The notes: a model not told the origin generated them from the sequence alone. Shown: positions 45,847 through 52,047, numbered from the stretch's first letter. The stretch is 64,000 nt of DNA from Geoanaerobacter pelophilus (GCF_018476885.1 NZ_JAHCVJ010000010.1:1-64000); one strand, 5' to 3'. A program made the numbers and translations.

Positions 45847-46512
45847 ATGAAATATATCGCTTACTACAGGGTGTCCAGCCAGAAACAAGGCAAATCAGGC
45901 TTAGGCCTGGAGGCTCAAAAGAAAATGGTTGCTGATTTCATAGCGGCTAATAATGGCGAGCTTGTAGGCGAGTATACTGAAGTTGAATCTGGTAAAGTGG
46001 ATTCAAGGCCAGAGCTTGCAAAGGCAATGCGTCAAGCTGATCTGGTTAAAGGTCAATTGCTGGTGGCAAAATTAGATCGGCTTTCGCGGTCACTCCACTT
46101 CCTTACCAGCTTGCAGAAGAACCAGGTAAACTTCGTGATTGCCGACATGCCCCATTGCGATAGTTTCACCGTCCATATTTACGGAGCACTTGCGCAGAAG
46201 GAGCGGGAGCGTATCAGCTCAACTACCAAAGCCGGACTTGAAAGAGCGCGGGCGCGTGGTGTAAAGCTGGGAACTAATAACCTGAAACCGGAGCTGGTAG
46301 CAGAAGCCAGCGCTAAGGGCGTGCAGGTATTAAAAGCTCAAGCTGCAGATTTTGCCAATAAGGTAATGCCAACAATAACTGCTCTAAAAGATCAAGGTAA
46401 AGGTCTTAGGGAAATCGCAAGAGAGTTGGATAAAATCGGAGTATTAACTGCTAGGGGAAAGCAGTGGACTCCGACAGCAGTTAATAATGTGTTGAAAAGG
46501 GCTGCAGCATAA
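45847..46512 (+). CDS. Serine recombinase (resolvase/invertase family)
   Basis: ATG 45847 has AGGAGG eight bases before it (221 residues). The catalytic domain shows the nucleophile Ser10 in YYRVSSQKQ, GLGLEAQ, VESGKVDSRPEL and the LDRLSRS helix start. A C-terminal helix-turn-helix-like region (LREIARELDKIGV, WTPTAVNNVLKR) binds DNA. It could resolve multimers, invert a segment or control copy number. A perfect inverted repeat just upstream is a candidate site, and an intrinsic terminator follows. Confidence 0.9.
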   Translation: MKYIAYYRVSSQKQGKSGLGLEAQKKMVADFIAANNGELVGEYTEVESGKVDSRPELAKAMRQADLVKGQLLVAKLDRLSRSLHFLTSLQKNQVNFVIADMPHCDSFTVHIYGALAQKERERISSTTKAGLERARARGVKLGTNNLKPELVAEASAKGVQVLKAQAADFANKVMPTITALKDQGKGLREIARELDKIGVLTARGKQWTPTAVNNVLKRAAA

Positions 46513-46521
46513 ACAATCAAG

Positions 46522-46547
46522 GCCGGGTACTCCCCCGGCTTTTCTTT
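46522..46547 (+). terminator. Intrinsic terminator after the serine recombinase
   Basis: GCCGGG (46522-46527) and CCCGGC (46534-46539) form a stem followed by TTTTCTTTT. It separates the recombinase gene from the operator array. Confidence 0.85.
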
Positions 46548-46558
46548 TACCTTCGACC

Positions 46559-46655
46559 TTACGCGTAAGACTACAAAGGCTTACGCGTAATTCATTATGT
46601 GCTTACGCGTAACCTGTGGTATGCTTACGCGTAAGTCAATACAGCTTACGCGTAA
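46559..46655. repeat. Five phased copies of the palindrome TTACGCGTAA
   Basis: Copies start at 46559, 46581, 46603, 46625 and 46646, so the spacing is 22, 22, 22 and 21 bp. Four copies are preceded by GC. The 22-bp phase places all sites on one face of the helix. The array ends 25 bp before the first RHH-like gene. It resembles plasmid iterons or a partition centromere/operator for cooperative RHH binding. Confidence 0.95.
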
Positions 46656-46679
46656 GCATAGGAAAGGTGGTTTAACTAA

Positions 46680-47105
46680 ATGAAAGATAAAGGTAAAAAC
46701 GCAGCACACCAGAAAACATTCAAAGCTAAGAATCCCAGCATTAACACAGCGGTATCTGCCGAAGCACGTTCAAGGTTCGACGATCTCTGCAAGGAACATG
46801 GCTTGGGTGTTAGGGCTATGCTGGAAGAACTGATCTTCGGAGGAGTAGCTGGCAAGGAACCAGGGGTTACTGTTGTGCGAAAGCCAAAAGGTAAGGGAGT
46901 GATCGAGGCGGAGCGGTTGCTGGAACTCTGCGGTAATGATGCAGGCAAAGCCAAGAAAACATTGCTTGAAAAGCTAAAGGCGGATAATCCTGGATTTACT
47001 ACTAACAGCAAAGCTCCGAAGAACCAAGAAGGTGGGGAACACTACGAAGCATACAAGCGATATGGCGCGGTGACTAGGCAGCTTAGCAACAAGGCCAACG
47101 CCTAA
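46680..47105 (+). CDS. RHH-like DNA-binding protein
   Basis: The protein is 141 residues. A basic N-terminal tail (KDKGKNAAHQKTFKAKNP) precedes a ribbon-helix-helix-like pattern at about 20-55: strand SINTAVS, helix AEARSRFDDLCKEHG, helix VRAMLEELI. The C-terminal half is basic and may be disordered. RHH dimers bind short palindromes through the strand, so the five TTACGCGTAA sites directly upstream are the expected target. A role in partition, copy control or repression is inferred. No ParA-type ATPase is present in the element. Confidence 0.65.
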   Translation: MKDKGKNAAHQKTFKAKNPSINTAVSAEARSRFDDLCKEHGLGVRAMLEELIFGGVAGKEPGVTVVRKPKGKGVIEAERLLELCGNDAGKAKKTLLEKLKADNPGFTTNSKAPKNQEGGEHYEAYKRYGAVTRQLSNKANA

Positions 47106-47127
47106 CGCACAGAATAGGCCATAGAAA

Positions 47128-47142
47128 GCGTTACGGTAACGC
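47128..47142. promoter_or_regulatory. Palindromic operator GCGTTAC-G-GTAACGC, copy 1
   Basis: This is a perfect 7+1+7 palindrome, 14 bp before the start of the second RHH-like gene. An identical copy lies inside that gene at 47218-47232. Its core TTAC-G-GTAA is related to TTACGCGTAA upstream of the first RHH-like gene. Confidence 0.85.
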
Positions 47143-47156
47143 AGGCAGGAGAAGGT

Positions 47157-47540
47157 ATGGATACAACCAAGAAACGGACTCAGGGGGCCGCCAGGGCTGC
47201 GAGGCACAGAAGCAAGAGCGTTACGGTAACGCTATCAAAAGAGGCTGGAGAAAAGCTCCTGGAATTGGCTGATAGCCACGGTATTGAGGTAAATGCGAAG
47301 CATGATGGAACACGGCGGGCTGCTGTTATCGAACTGCTGATCGAGCAAGGGCTGCCTACTCCATTGCCTGAATTGGTCAGGACAATGGAACAGGAGCAGC
47401 GAGGAGACCGCCAACGGGCCAGGAATGCCTATCTAGCATTACTACAGAAGGAGCTGAAAGCGAAGGATTGGGCGTTCCAGCAAGAGCAGAAGGAGCAGGC
47501 CAACTCCCGTAAAAATCAATTACCGGTTGGCCTGCCCTAG
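47157..47540 (+). CDS. RHH-like DNA-binding protein
   Basis: The protein is 127 residues; AGGAGAAGG lies just before the ATG. After a basic N-terminus comes strand SVTVTLS, helix KEAGEKLLELADSHG, a short insertion and helix RRAAVIELLIEQG, the RHH order. The C-terminal part is a charged helix. The codons for the strand lie inside a second copy of the operator found upstream, so the gene carries its own binding site in its coding region. It is probably autoregulated. It follows the first RHH-like gene by 51 bp. Confidence 0.65.
   Translation: MDTTKKRTQGAARAARHRSKSVTVTLSKEAGEKLLELADSHGIEVNAKHDGTRRAAVIELLIEQGLPTPLPELVRTMEQEQRGDRQRARNAYLALLQKELKAKDWAFQQEQKEQANSRKNQLPVGLP
47218..47232. promoter_or_regulatory. 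Palindromic operator GCGTTAC-G-GTAACGC, copy 2 (intragenic)
   Basis: Identical to the copy at 47128-47142 and 90 bp from it. It encodes part of the SVTVTL strand of the RHH-like protein itself. Confidence 0.85.
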
Positions 47541-47570
47541 CAAATGATGTGCCATCTCAGTAGAATTCTC

Positions 47571-47599
47571 TTGACAAAAATCGGCTGGCGGGGTATAAT
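47571..47599 (+). promoter_or_regulatory. Perfect consensus sigma-70 promoter
   Basis: TTGACA (47571-47576), a 17-base spacer and TATAAT (47594-47599) match consensus at every position. No plus-strand gene follows: the genes to the right are all on the other strand. A transcript from about 47606 would be antisense to the gene at 47681-47845. Confidence 0.85.
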
Positions 47600-47604
47600 A
47601 GGGA

Positions 47605-47680
47605 GTCCGCTGGTCGGACGACTTATAGTCTTATACCTAAGATAGTATCCTAGCTTGTCTTACCTGTACTGCAGATACCT
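47605..47680 (+). ncRNA. Candidate structured small or antisense RNA
   Basis: Directly after the consensus promoter, three small stems follow one another: GTCCG/CGGAC (47605-47619), GACT/AGTC (47620-47630) and ATAC/GTAT (47633-47648). No open frame with a ribosome site is present. No clear terminator was found, so the 3' end is unknown and the RNA may run into the opposing gene. It may be an antisense regulator or the priming transcript of a single-strand origin. Confidence 0.4.
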
Positions 47681-47845
47681 CTAGCCTACTGCCTCCCACT
47701 CGATAACAACATCGCAATCTATACACAGAGCAATTTCCAAGTTACTTTGCTGAACCGGAGTCAACAGGCCGAAAAGCTCCTGGTGCTTGATGTGGTGCCG
47801 TTCGCAGGTCGTACATGCTGCCGGTGTGTTGGGGGTTTGGTACAT
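47681..47845 (-). CDS. Small zinc-ribbon-like protein (54 residues)
   Basis: I chose ATG 47845 because GAGGAGG lies seven bases before it; the longer frame has no such site. The protein has two cysteine pairs, CTTC at about 15-18 and CIDC at about 43-46, a likely zinc ribbon, plus a His-rich segment (ERHHIKHQE). Function is unknown. It is opposed by the promoter at 47571. Confidence 0.6.
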   Translation of the reverse strand: MYQTPNTPAACTTCERHHIKHQELFGLLTPVQQSNLEIALCIDCDVVIEWEAVG

Positions 47846-48017
47846 TGGTAATTCCTCCTCTAATAAATTTAATACGGAGGCTATATCATTATTTAGACAG
47901 CTAGTCAACGGTGAATATGTACATTGTGCCAATGATAACCGGATGTTACATCTGCAATAGAGTGCACATGTGAATTCTATCGTTCGAGAGAAGTCCAGGG
48001 CTGGAGACTATCTGGGG

Positions 48018-48419
48018 CTAGTCCCAAGGCAGCGCGTCAATCTCCGACCGCAGGGGTAGCAGCGTATCATCGGCAAGTTCCAGGAGGTGATCGGTTTCAA
48101 CTTCGAGCCGGTCAAGATCATCCTGGTAGGGGGCAAGCTCTGGTTCCTGATCTACCGGAGCAGCACCAAGTAATCCATCTATTTCAGGTTGATAAATTAC
48201 CGCCGCACGCTTGCGCGGTTTCTTCCTGGCCTGCTGTCGCTTCAGCATCGCGGGTATGGTGATTTCACTTTTGTAGGAGGGTTCCAGGGTTGAACACCTG
48301 GAGCAAGCGGTTCCTTTCCTATAATCGACGGTCTGACCGCAGAACGGGCAAGCGGGGCCGGTTGCTGCGGGAGCTGCTAGGTAACTTTTATGGGGGAGAT
48401 GCACTTCAAGCTCAGTCAT
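48018..48419 (-). CDS. Zinc-finger protein of unknown function
   Basis: The protein is 133 residues; AAGGA lies six bases before the ATG. CPFCGQTV and CSRCSTLE form a four-cysteine zinc site at about 25-45. A basic stretch (KRQQARKKPRKRAAV) follows, then an acidic C-terminal half. The combination suggests a nucleic-acid or protein-binding adaptor. A strong hairpin separates it from the operon upstream. Confidence 0.55.
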   Translation of the reverse strand: MTELEVHLPHKSYLAAPAATGPACPFCGQTVDYRKGTACSRCSTLEPSYKSEITIPAMLKRQQARKKPRKRAAVIYQPEIDGLLGAAPVDQEPELAPYQDDLDRLEVETDHLLELADDTLLPLRSEIDALPWD

Positions 48420-48482
48420 AACGATCCTTATTAGGTTTTTATGGTGATTTTGGTTGATAGTCTGGGCAGGGGTTTATAAAGA

Positions 48483-48518
48483 TCGGCCCTCCTAGAGCGT
48501 TCCAGGAGGGCCGATTTT
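48483..48518. terminator. Strong hairpin at the end of the HUH operon
   Basis: TCGGCCCTCCT (48483-48493) and AGGAGGGCCGA (48504-48514) are a perfect 11-bp stem. TTTT follows on the plus side; on the minus side, the operon's direction, the run is TCTTTAT. It probably ends the leftward operon. Confidence 0.75.
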
Positions 48519-48552
48519 AAACTGCAGGTGTATTGCTGTGGTTCTTGGCTGA

Positions 48553-48744
48553 TTACGCTGCGGAAACTACTGCTATGAGGCTGTCAACCTTATAGACTTT
48601 CTCGGAGGTCATATCCCTGAGAACAGCATCTGGTTTAATACCGGCGGCTACATCTTCGGGCCTGAAGTACAGGAGGCCATCATGCAAGCTTGCGTGGATT
48701 ACCCTGTTTTCTGATTCAACTAAAAAACAAATGTCGTATGTCAT
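48553..48744 (-). CDS. Small protein of unknown function (63 residues)
   Basis: AAGGAG lies seven bases before the ATG. The sequence begins with a strand-like DICFLVES and contains LLYFRPEDVAAGIKPDAVL; no known domain. It is the last gene of the leftward operon, 16 bases after the previous stop and just before the strong hairpin. Confidence 0.55.
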   Translation of the reverse strand: MTYDICFLVESENRVIHASLHDGLLYFRPEDVAAGIKPDAVLRDMTSEKVYKVDSLIAVVSAA

Positions 48745-48760
48745 TACTATGCTCCTTGCG

Positions 48761-49255
48761 TTAGTTGATGATTGTAATCATGAGGTTGACTATTCCGGGC
48801 CAATCATAACTGCGAGACACGGATCGGACGTTATAAGTAACAGTCCCTACCAATAACGCATCGCCGATTTCAACCGGAGTTCCTACTGGGACTTGGACGA
48901 TCTGCTGGCTCTTGGCGATGATTACCGGCACAGCTGCTGCCACGGTGACAGGCTGATACTCATTCAGGCCAAAATCATTCTTGATTCCGATAGGCCGGAC
49001 GATGTTACAAGAGTTCAGAGCGTGAAACGCGAAAACGGACAGGTGACCGTCGATAATATCGGTATCAGCTACGATGTAATTTTTGAGTTCTGCTGGATCG
49101 TGCAGAACTTGGCCGGGTTCGATTTCTGCATCGAGATGGAAATAGGTTGCTCTGCCCTCAGCAGGAGCGCCTAGCAGTGTTTCGCCCGTTGCTTTGTTGA
49201 AAAATTCGCGGCCTACGCGGTTAATGTGGCGGCTTGCCCTGGCTGCTAGATTCAT
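48761..49255 (-). CDS. Beta-rich protein of unknown function, two motif copies
   Basis: The protein is 164 residues; its ATG overlaps the previous stop (ATGA). Two segments share a pattern with the neighbouring gene: IEPGQVLHDPAELKNYIV at 45-62 and VEIGDALLVGTVTYNV near 128-143, each followed by strands. The sequence is beta-rich, has few charges and no catalytic motif. Small beta-barrel domains with GDxL...YxV text occur in phage head-closure and tail proteins, so a virion-like structural role is possible but unproven. Confidence 0.55.
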   Translation of the reverse strand: MNLAARASRHINRVGREFFNKATGETLLGAPAEGRATYFHLDAEIEPGQVLHDPAELKNYIVADTDIIDGHLSVFAFHALNSCNIVRPIGIKNDFGLNEYQPVTVAAAVPVIIAKSQQIVQVPVGTPVEIGDALLVGTVTYNVRSVSRSYDWPGIVNLMITIIN

Positions 49256-49716
49256 CGTGGCTGCTCCTCCACAAACATGTAAATCAAGCCGGTCTCGTAG
49301 CAATCAACCAACTCTTTAACCAAAAAAGCCTTGCCATTGCTGGCCTGGAGAAGGTCACCGGGCTGAACATAGGCGCTGCTCGGAACGTAGAGCAGTTGGT
49401 TCCTGAAATTAAATGGAATACCGGTTGCGATTTCTGTCGGTTCAGACTCTCCAGGTAACTGCCTGGATATGGCTACGGTCTCGGTAAAAGGCCTGATAGT
49501 CGCGTGGATGCTGTCGGAGTCTGGGTGCTGGTGGCAGCTAGCTACAATGAAACGAGTTCCCTTATATGCATCAGTCAAGATTGCACCGGGTACCACAGAA
49601 TCTGCTGCGGCCAGCTCGAAGCTGGCACCGGAGTCGCCATCGTGGTAGATCGCCTTGAAGGTCGCCCCATCGGCAAAATGAAATTCCCGGCCATGAAATT
49701 TTATAAACTCAGACAT
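49252..49716 (-). CDS. Beta-rich protein of unknown function, two motif copies
   Basis: The protein is 154 residues; GGAGG lies six bases before the ATG. It contains the same motif twice: VVPGAILTDAYKGTRFIV at 41-58 and VQPGDLLQASNGKAFLV at 117-133, each starting a short beta-rich unit. It looks like an internal duplication and is related to the product of the following gene, with which it overlaps by four bases. No function is assigned. Confidence 0.55.
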   Translation of the reverse strand: MSEFIKFHGREFHFADGATFKAIYHDGDSGASFELAAADSVVPGAILTDAYKGTRFIVASCHQHPDSDSIHATIRPFTETVAISRQLPGESEPTEIATGIPFNFRNQLLYVPSSAYVQPGDLLQASNGKAFLVKELVDCYETGLIYMFVEEQPR

Positions 49717-49996
49717 TGGGCACCTCCGGTAGCCGGGCTAGTGTCACTCGATAATAATCCTCGCTGAGGTGCCAGAGTTCAAGAACTCGGTAATTACAAC
49801 CATTTTGATCCTGGACGCTCTGCGGTGGTCTGATTGATCGTAGGTTTATAGGGCTATGGGTAAGGACGGTGATTATATCCAGGCATGGTGAAAATTCATC
49901 ACCGTAGCAGCCAGTAAAAACTGGCTGTTGGGCTGGTTGTTCTGCTGTTGGTTCTAGCGGCTCGGCTGGGTGGTCTTTCTTTTTGAAAAATGTCAT
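49709..49996 (-). CDS. Small protein of unknown function (95 residues)
   Basis: I chose ATG 49996 because AAAGGA lies five bases before it. A short basic start (MTFFKKKDH) and a Pro/Glu/Gln-rich linker are followed by a beta-rich end with NYRVLELWHLSEDYYRVTLA, which resembles the second half of the motif found in the next two proteins. It overlaps the following gene by eight bases. Confidence 0.5.
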   Translation of the reverse strand: MTFFKKKDHPAEPLEPTAEQPAQQPVFTGCYGDEFSPCLDIITVLTHSPINLRSIRPPQSVQDQNGCNYRVLELWHLSEDYYRVTLARLPEVPNV

Positions 49997-50130
49997 ATGA
50001 ATCCTTTGCTGTGGTTGAAATAGTTTGGGCGGCCAGAGCCGCCCGAAGTACAAGGAGAGTTGCCGGGTGTAGCCGCACAGCTCCCGGCGAGCTGCATCAT
50101 ACCGGAGGAGTACCGGCGCGGTTATGTGGT

Positions 50131-50385
50131 TTAATTATTGATCTGGAGTTTTGCCAGGGTGAGGACAGCTTCGGTTAGCTGCAGAGTCTCCGACAGGCTG
50201 GACTTTGCCAGGATTTCCTGCTCAGTTACTCGCTGGAGTGCCTTCCAAGCCAATGCTTTCAGCTCGAAGTCGGGCATATTGGCTATTAAAGACTTTACGC
50301 GAGGGCTGCTCTTGTCGGTGGCTACATCGGCGCGAATCACAGTGACAAGGTGGTCTAAGAATTCATCGATGTTAGGCTTGAGCAC
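50131..50385 (-). CDS. Small helical protein of unknown function (84 residues)
   Basis: GTG 50385 has AGGAGG six bases before it. The sequence is nearly all helical (FLDHLVTVIRADVATDK, LKALAWKALQRVTEQE). No recognised domain. It overlaps the preceding gene by 14 bases, so the two are translated together. Confidence 0.55.
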   Translation of the reverse strand: MLKPNIDEFLDHLVTVIRADVATDKSSPRVKSLIANMPDFELKALAWKALQRVTEQEILAKSSLSETLQLTEAVLTLAKLQINN

Positions 50386-50878
50386 TGGAGACCTCCTGGG
50401 TGGCCTTGCTCCGGGCTATAAGACCGTCAACCGACTCCTCGAACCCCTTAGACACCTTGCCGACGATCTGGGTAGCAATGAACTCCAAGTCTGCTCGGAG
50501 GTTAATTGGCGTTGACTCCTGGTGGATGTTATGCAGGGCGTCGTAGTGCTGTGCAACGAGCCAGTCAATCAGCTCCTGGGTGGTCATGCCGGTGGCAACC
50601 TCTGGTAGCTGCTTTATGCCGTTGCTGCCTGCTGTAGCTGCAAGGTCGATCATGGACTCGACAACCGCTTGTAGCTCAGCTCTAAAGCGTTTAGGGTATG
50701 ACGCCAGGATTGAGCCGATTGACTTGGGGGCCGGTGCTTCAAGGCCTTTTATCAGAGGGGCTAGATTCATCCGCTGCCAGGATTCGACGTAGCCGAGAAG
50801 CTTTCTCATATCGGCTTGAATCTTAGGAAAGTCGCTGTATCTGTTGATTAAATTTGCTATGCACTGATCGTGGTACAT
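50372..50878 (-). CDS. Helical protein of unknown function (168 residues)
   Basis: AAAGGA lies nine bases before the ATG. The product is helical throughout, with no cysteine cluster, membrane segment or enzyme motif (MRKLLGYVESWQRMN, FRAELQAVVESMIDLAATAG). It lies directly behind the HUH-like gene with 22 bases of overlap, so it may be a partner of replication or of DNA processing. Confidence 0.55.
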   Translation of the reverse strand: MYHDQCIANLINRYSDFPKIQADMRKLLGYVESWQRMNLAPLIKGLEAPAPKSIGSILASYPKRFRAELQAVVESMIDLAATAGSNGIKQLPEVATGMTTQELIDWLVAQHYDALHNIHQESTPINLRADLEFIATQIVGKVSKGFEESVDGLIARSKATQEVSSAQA

Positions 50879-51321
50879 GTTGTTTTGTCCTTTAACTTGG
50901 TTAGTTGTTTTTTGTCGTAGTAAGTCAAATCTGTTTCATCAACCACGTGACTTGCAACATATACGGCATGTCGATCTGGGATGTATGGCCGGAGGTCAAT
51001 GGCGTCCTTGTGCGAGTTCAAAGGGGTAATGGTTGACTTTAGGTAGTCTGAGATTTCGTTGATGTTGTCAGTAAGTTGTCCGTTGGCGGTTGCCAGGAGT
51101 ACATGCACGTGAGGCTTGTGCATACCGTGGCCGTGGCTGATGACTGATATTGCAGCTACGCGGGTGCGGAGGTATCGGCACAGTGGCCGGTATATGTATT
51201 TGATGACTTGGGCGGCTACGGCATTAAGTGGAAGGTTGGGCGGCAGTCTTACCGTGAGGAACGCCTCCCATTTGTACGATTGCAACCACTCTGTGTACTC
51301 TTCAACTCTGCGATAAATCAC
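50857..51321 (-). CDS. HUH-endonuclease-like protein (candidate rolling-circle initiator)
   Basis: GTG 51321 has AAGGA seven bases before it (154 residues). Motif 1-like text is FLTVRLPP (21-28). Motif 2 is KPHVHVLLAT (69-78), with the His-x-His at 71 and 73, the hallmark of HUH nucleases. A candidate nucleophile is Tyr121 in AVYVASHVV, or the Tyr pair at 134-135. The size fits minimal Rep or TnpA-type HUH proteins. It heads the leftward operon, and hairpins lie in the 600 bp upstream. Rolling-circle initiation is inferred from the motif only. Confidence 0.6.
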   Translation of the reverse strand: MIYRRVEEYTEWLQSYKWEAFLTVRLPPNLPLNAVAAQVIKYIYRPLCRYLRTRVAAISVISHGHGMHKPHVHVLLATANGQLTDNINEISDYLKSTITPLNSHKDAIDLRPYIPDRHAVYVASHVVDETDLTYYDKKQLTKLKDKTTCTTISA

Positions 51322-51431
51322 AATAAATCCTTACTTTGGGTTAGCTATCTGTTATTAGATGCAGGTGTTACGGCATAGCGCGGTTAGCGCCGTGTTGCTG
51401 CGTTGACTGTTTGTAATTCTTAGGGATTATT

Positions 51432-51501
51432 GACCCGGCTCGCGCGACTAATCCGGGGTCGGGCTTGCATGGGGTGAGGTAGGAAATATTTCGACCTCAC
51501 C
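51432..51501. repeat. Two adjacent inverted repeats
   Basis: GACCCGG (51432-51438) pairs with CCGGGGTC (51453-51460), with one bulge. GGTGAGGT (51473-51480) pairs perfectly with ACCTCACC (51494-51501) around a 13-base loop. They lie about 110-180 bp before the HUH-like gene start and are candidates for a nick-site hairpin or operators. Confidence 0.6.
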
Positions 51502-51865
51502 TATTTATGTACCCAGAAAGGGTCTAAAATTATCAAGCAATCGTAAAATTTTTTAGATTTTAATTTTGCGGAATTTTTCCTACCTATTGAGTGGTACTGA
51601 GTGGCGGATTATACAACTTCCCTCGGAGAAGGGGAGGTGTTGGAATACCCCCTCGGGAATTATGAGATAGCGGGAATACCTGGGAAAGGCCAGGAGTGAT
51701 CCCCTGTTATTAATTTGAATATATGAATATAATCGCTGTGGAGTTGGTGCTGGAGAGGCCTTGGAGAGTTTGAGCTTAGAAGGTATAAGCACTGTTGCGG
51801 GTTGTGGGTTCGATTCCTTATCCAGGATTCTAATTGTGTTAAGGGTTGATACGTGGGTCAAAAAG

Positions 51866-51905
51866 TGGTACAGTCAGACCATAAAAATAGTCCAAAAGTT
51901 GTACG
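51866..51905 (+). promoter_or_regulatory. Probable integrase arm-binding repeats near attR
   Basis: TGGTACAGTCA (51866-51876) is an exact repeat of 43126-43136. TTGTACGG (51898-51905) is a weaker copy. They lie 54-114 bp inside the right boundary. Confidence 0.45.
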
Positions 51906-51958
51906 GTTTAGGCGATGAAAAACTCTTAAAAAACAGCTAGATGTTGTATTCTTGGAGC

Positions 51959-51979
51959 CGATTCCGACCAACGGCTCCA
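51959..51979 (+). repeat. attR core (21 bp)
   Basis: Exact copy of the tRNA-Thr 3' end at 43028-43048, flanked by different sequence. It marks the right boundary of the element. Confidence 0.93.
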
Positions 51980-52015
51980 GCAAACAATCCAATGCAGTAT
52001 AAAGCAGTATGAAAG

Positions 52016-52047
52016 GCCCCGAGAAATCGGGGCTTTTTGTTTTTTTG
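52016..52047 (+). terminator. Intrinsic terminator just beyond attR
   Basis: GCCCCGA-GAAA-TCGGGGC followed by TTTTTGTTTTTTT. It lies 37 bp after the attR core. It was probably the terminator of tRNA-Thr before the element inserted between them. Confidence 0.88.

Larger units (their letters stand above)
51322..51958. other. Non-coding region upstream of the HUH-like gene, possible origin
   Basis: No convincing gene is present. The region contains GC-rich hairpins at 51432-51501, an AT-rich tract (about 51520-51575, for example AATTTTTTAGATTTTAATTTT) and integrase arm-like repeats near 51866 and 51898. Hairpin plus AT-rich DNA beside a HUH-type gene is the layout expected of a rolling-circle origin. 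Confidence 0.45.
43028..51979. mobile_element. tRNA-Thr-integrated element of about 8.95 kb
   Basis: The element is bounded by exact 21-bp direct repeats, with a tyrosine integrase next to the tRNA. Contents: a small membrane protein, an unknown anchored protein, a serine recombinase, two RHH-like regulators with palindromic operator arrays, a promoter without a gene, and a leftward operon of seven small genes beginning with a HUH-endonuclease-like protein. Two zinc-ribbon-like genes follow. No capsid, terminase, packaging ATPase, relaxase of normal size or secretion gene is recognised. I infer a rolling-circle plasmid-like or satellite element that integrates at the tRNA. Confidence 0.9.

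Noticed and set aside
46559-46655. CRISPR array
   Set aside because: Repeats are only 10-12 bp palindromes with 11-12-bp gaps and no cas genes. Iterons or operators fit better.
51580-51861. Minus-strand 93-codon frame with a TTG start
   Set aside because: No good ribosome site, no recognisable domain, and it covers the arm-repeat and AT-rich region. I treat it as non-coding.
43028-51979. Tailed prophage or filamentous phage
   Set aside because: No terminase, portal, capsid, Zot-like ATPase, coat protein or lysis gene was found in the element.
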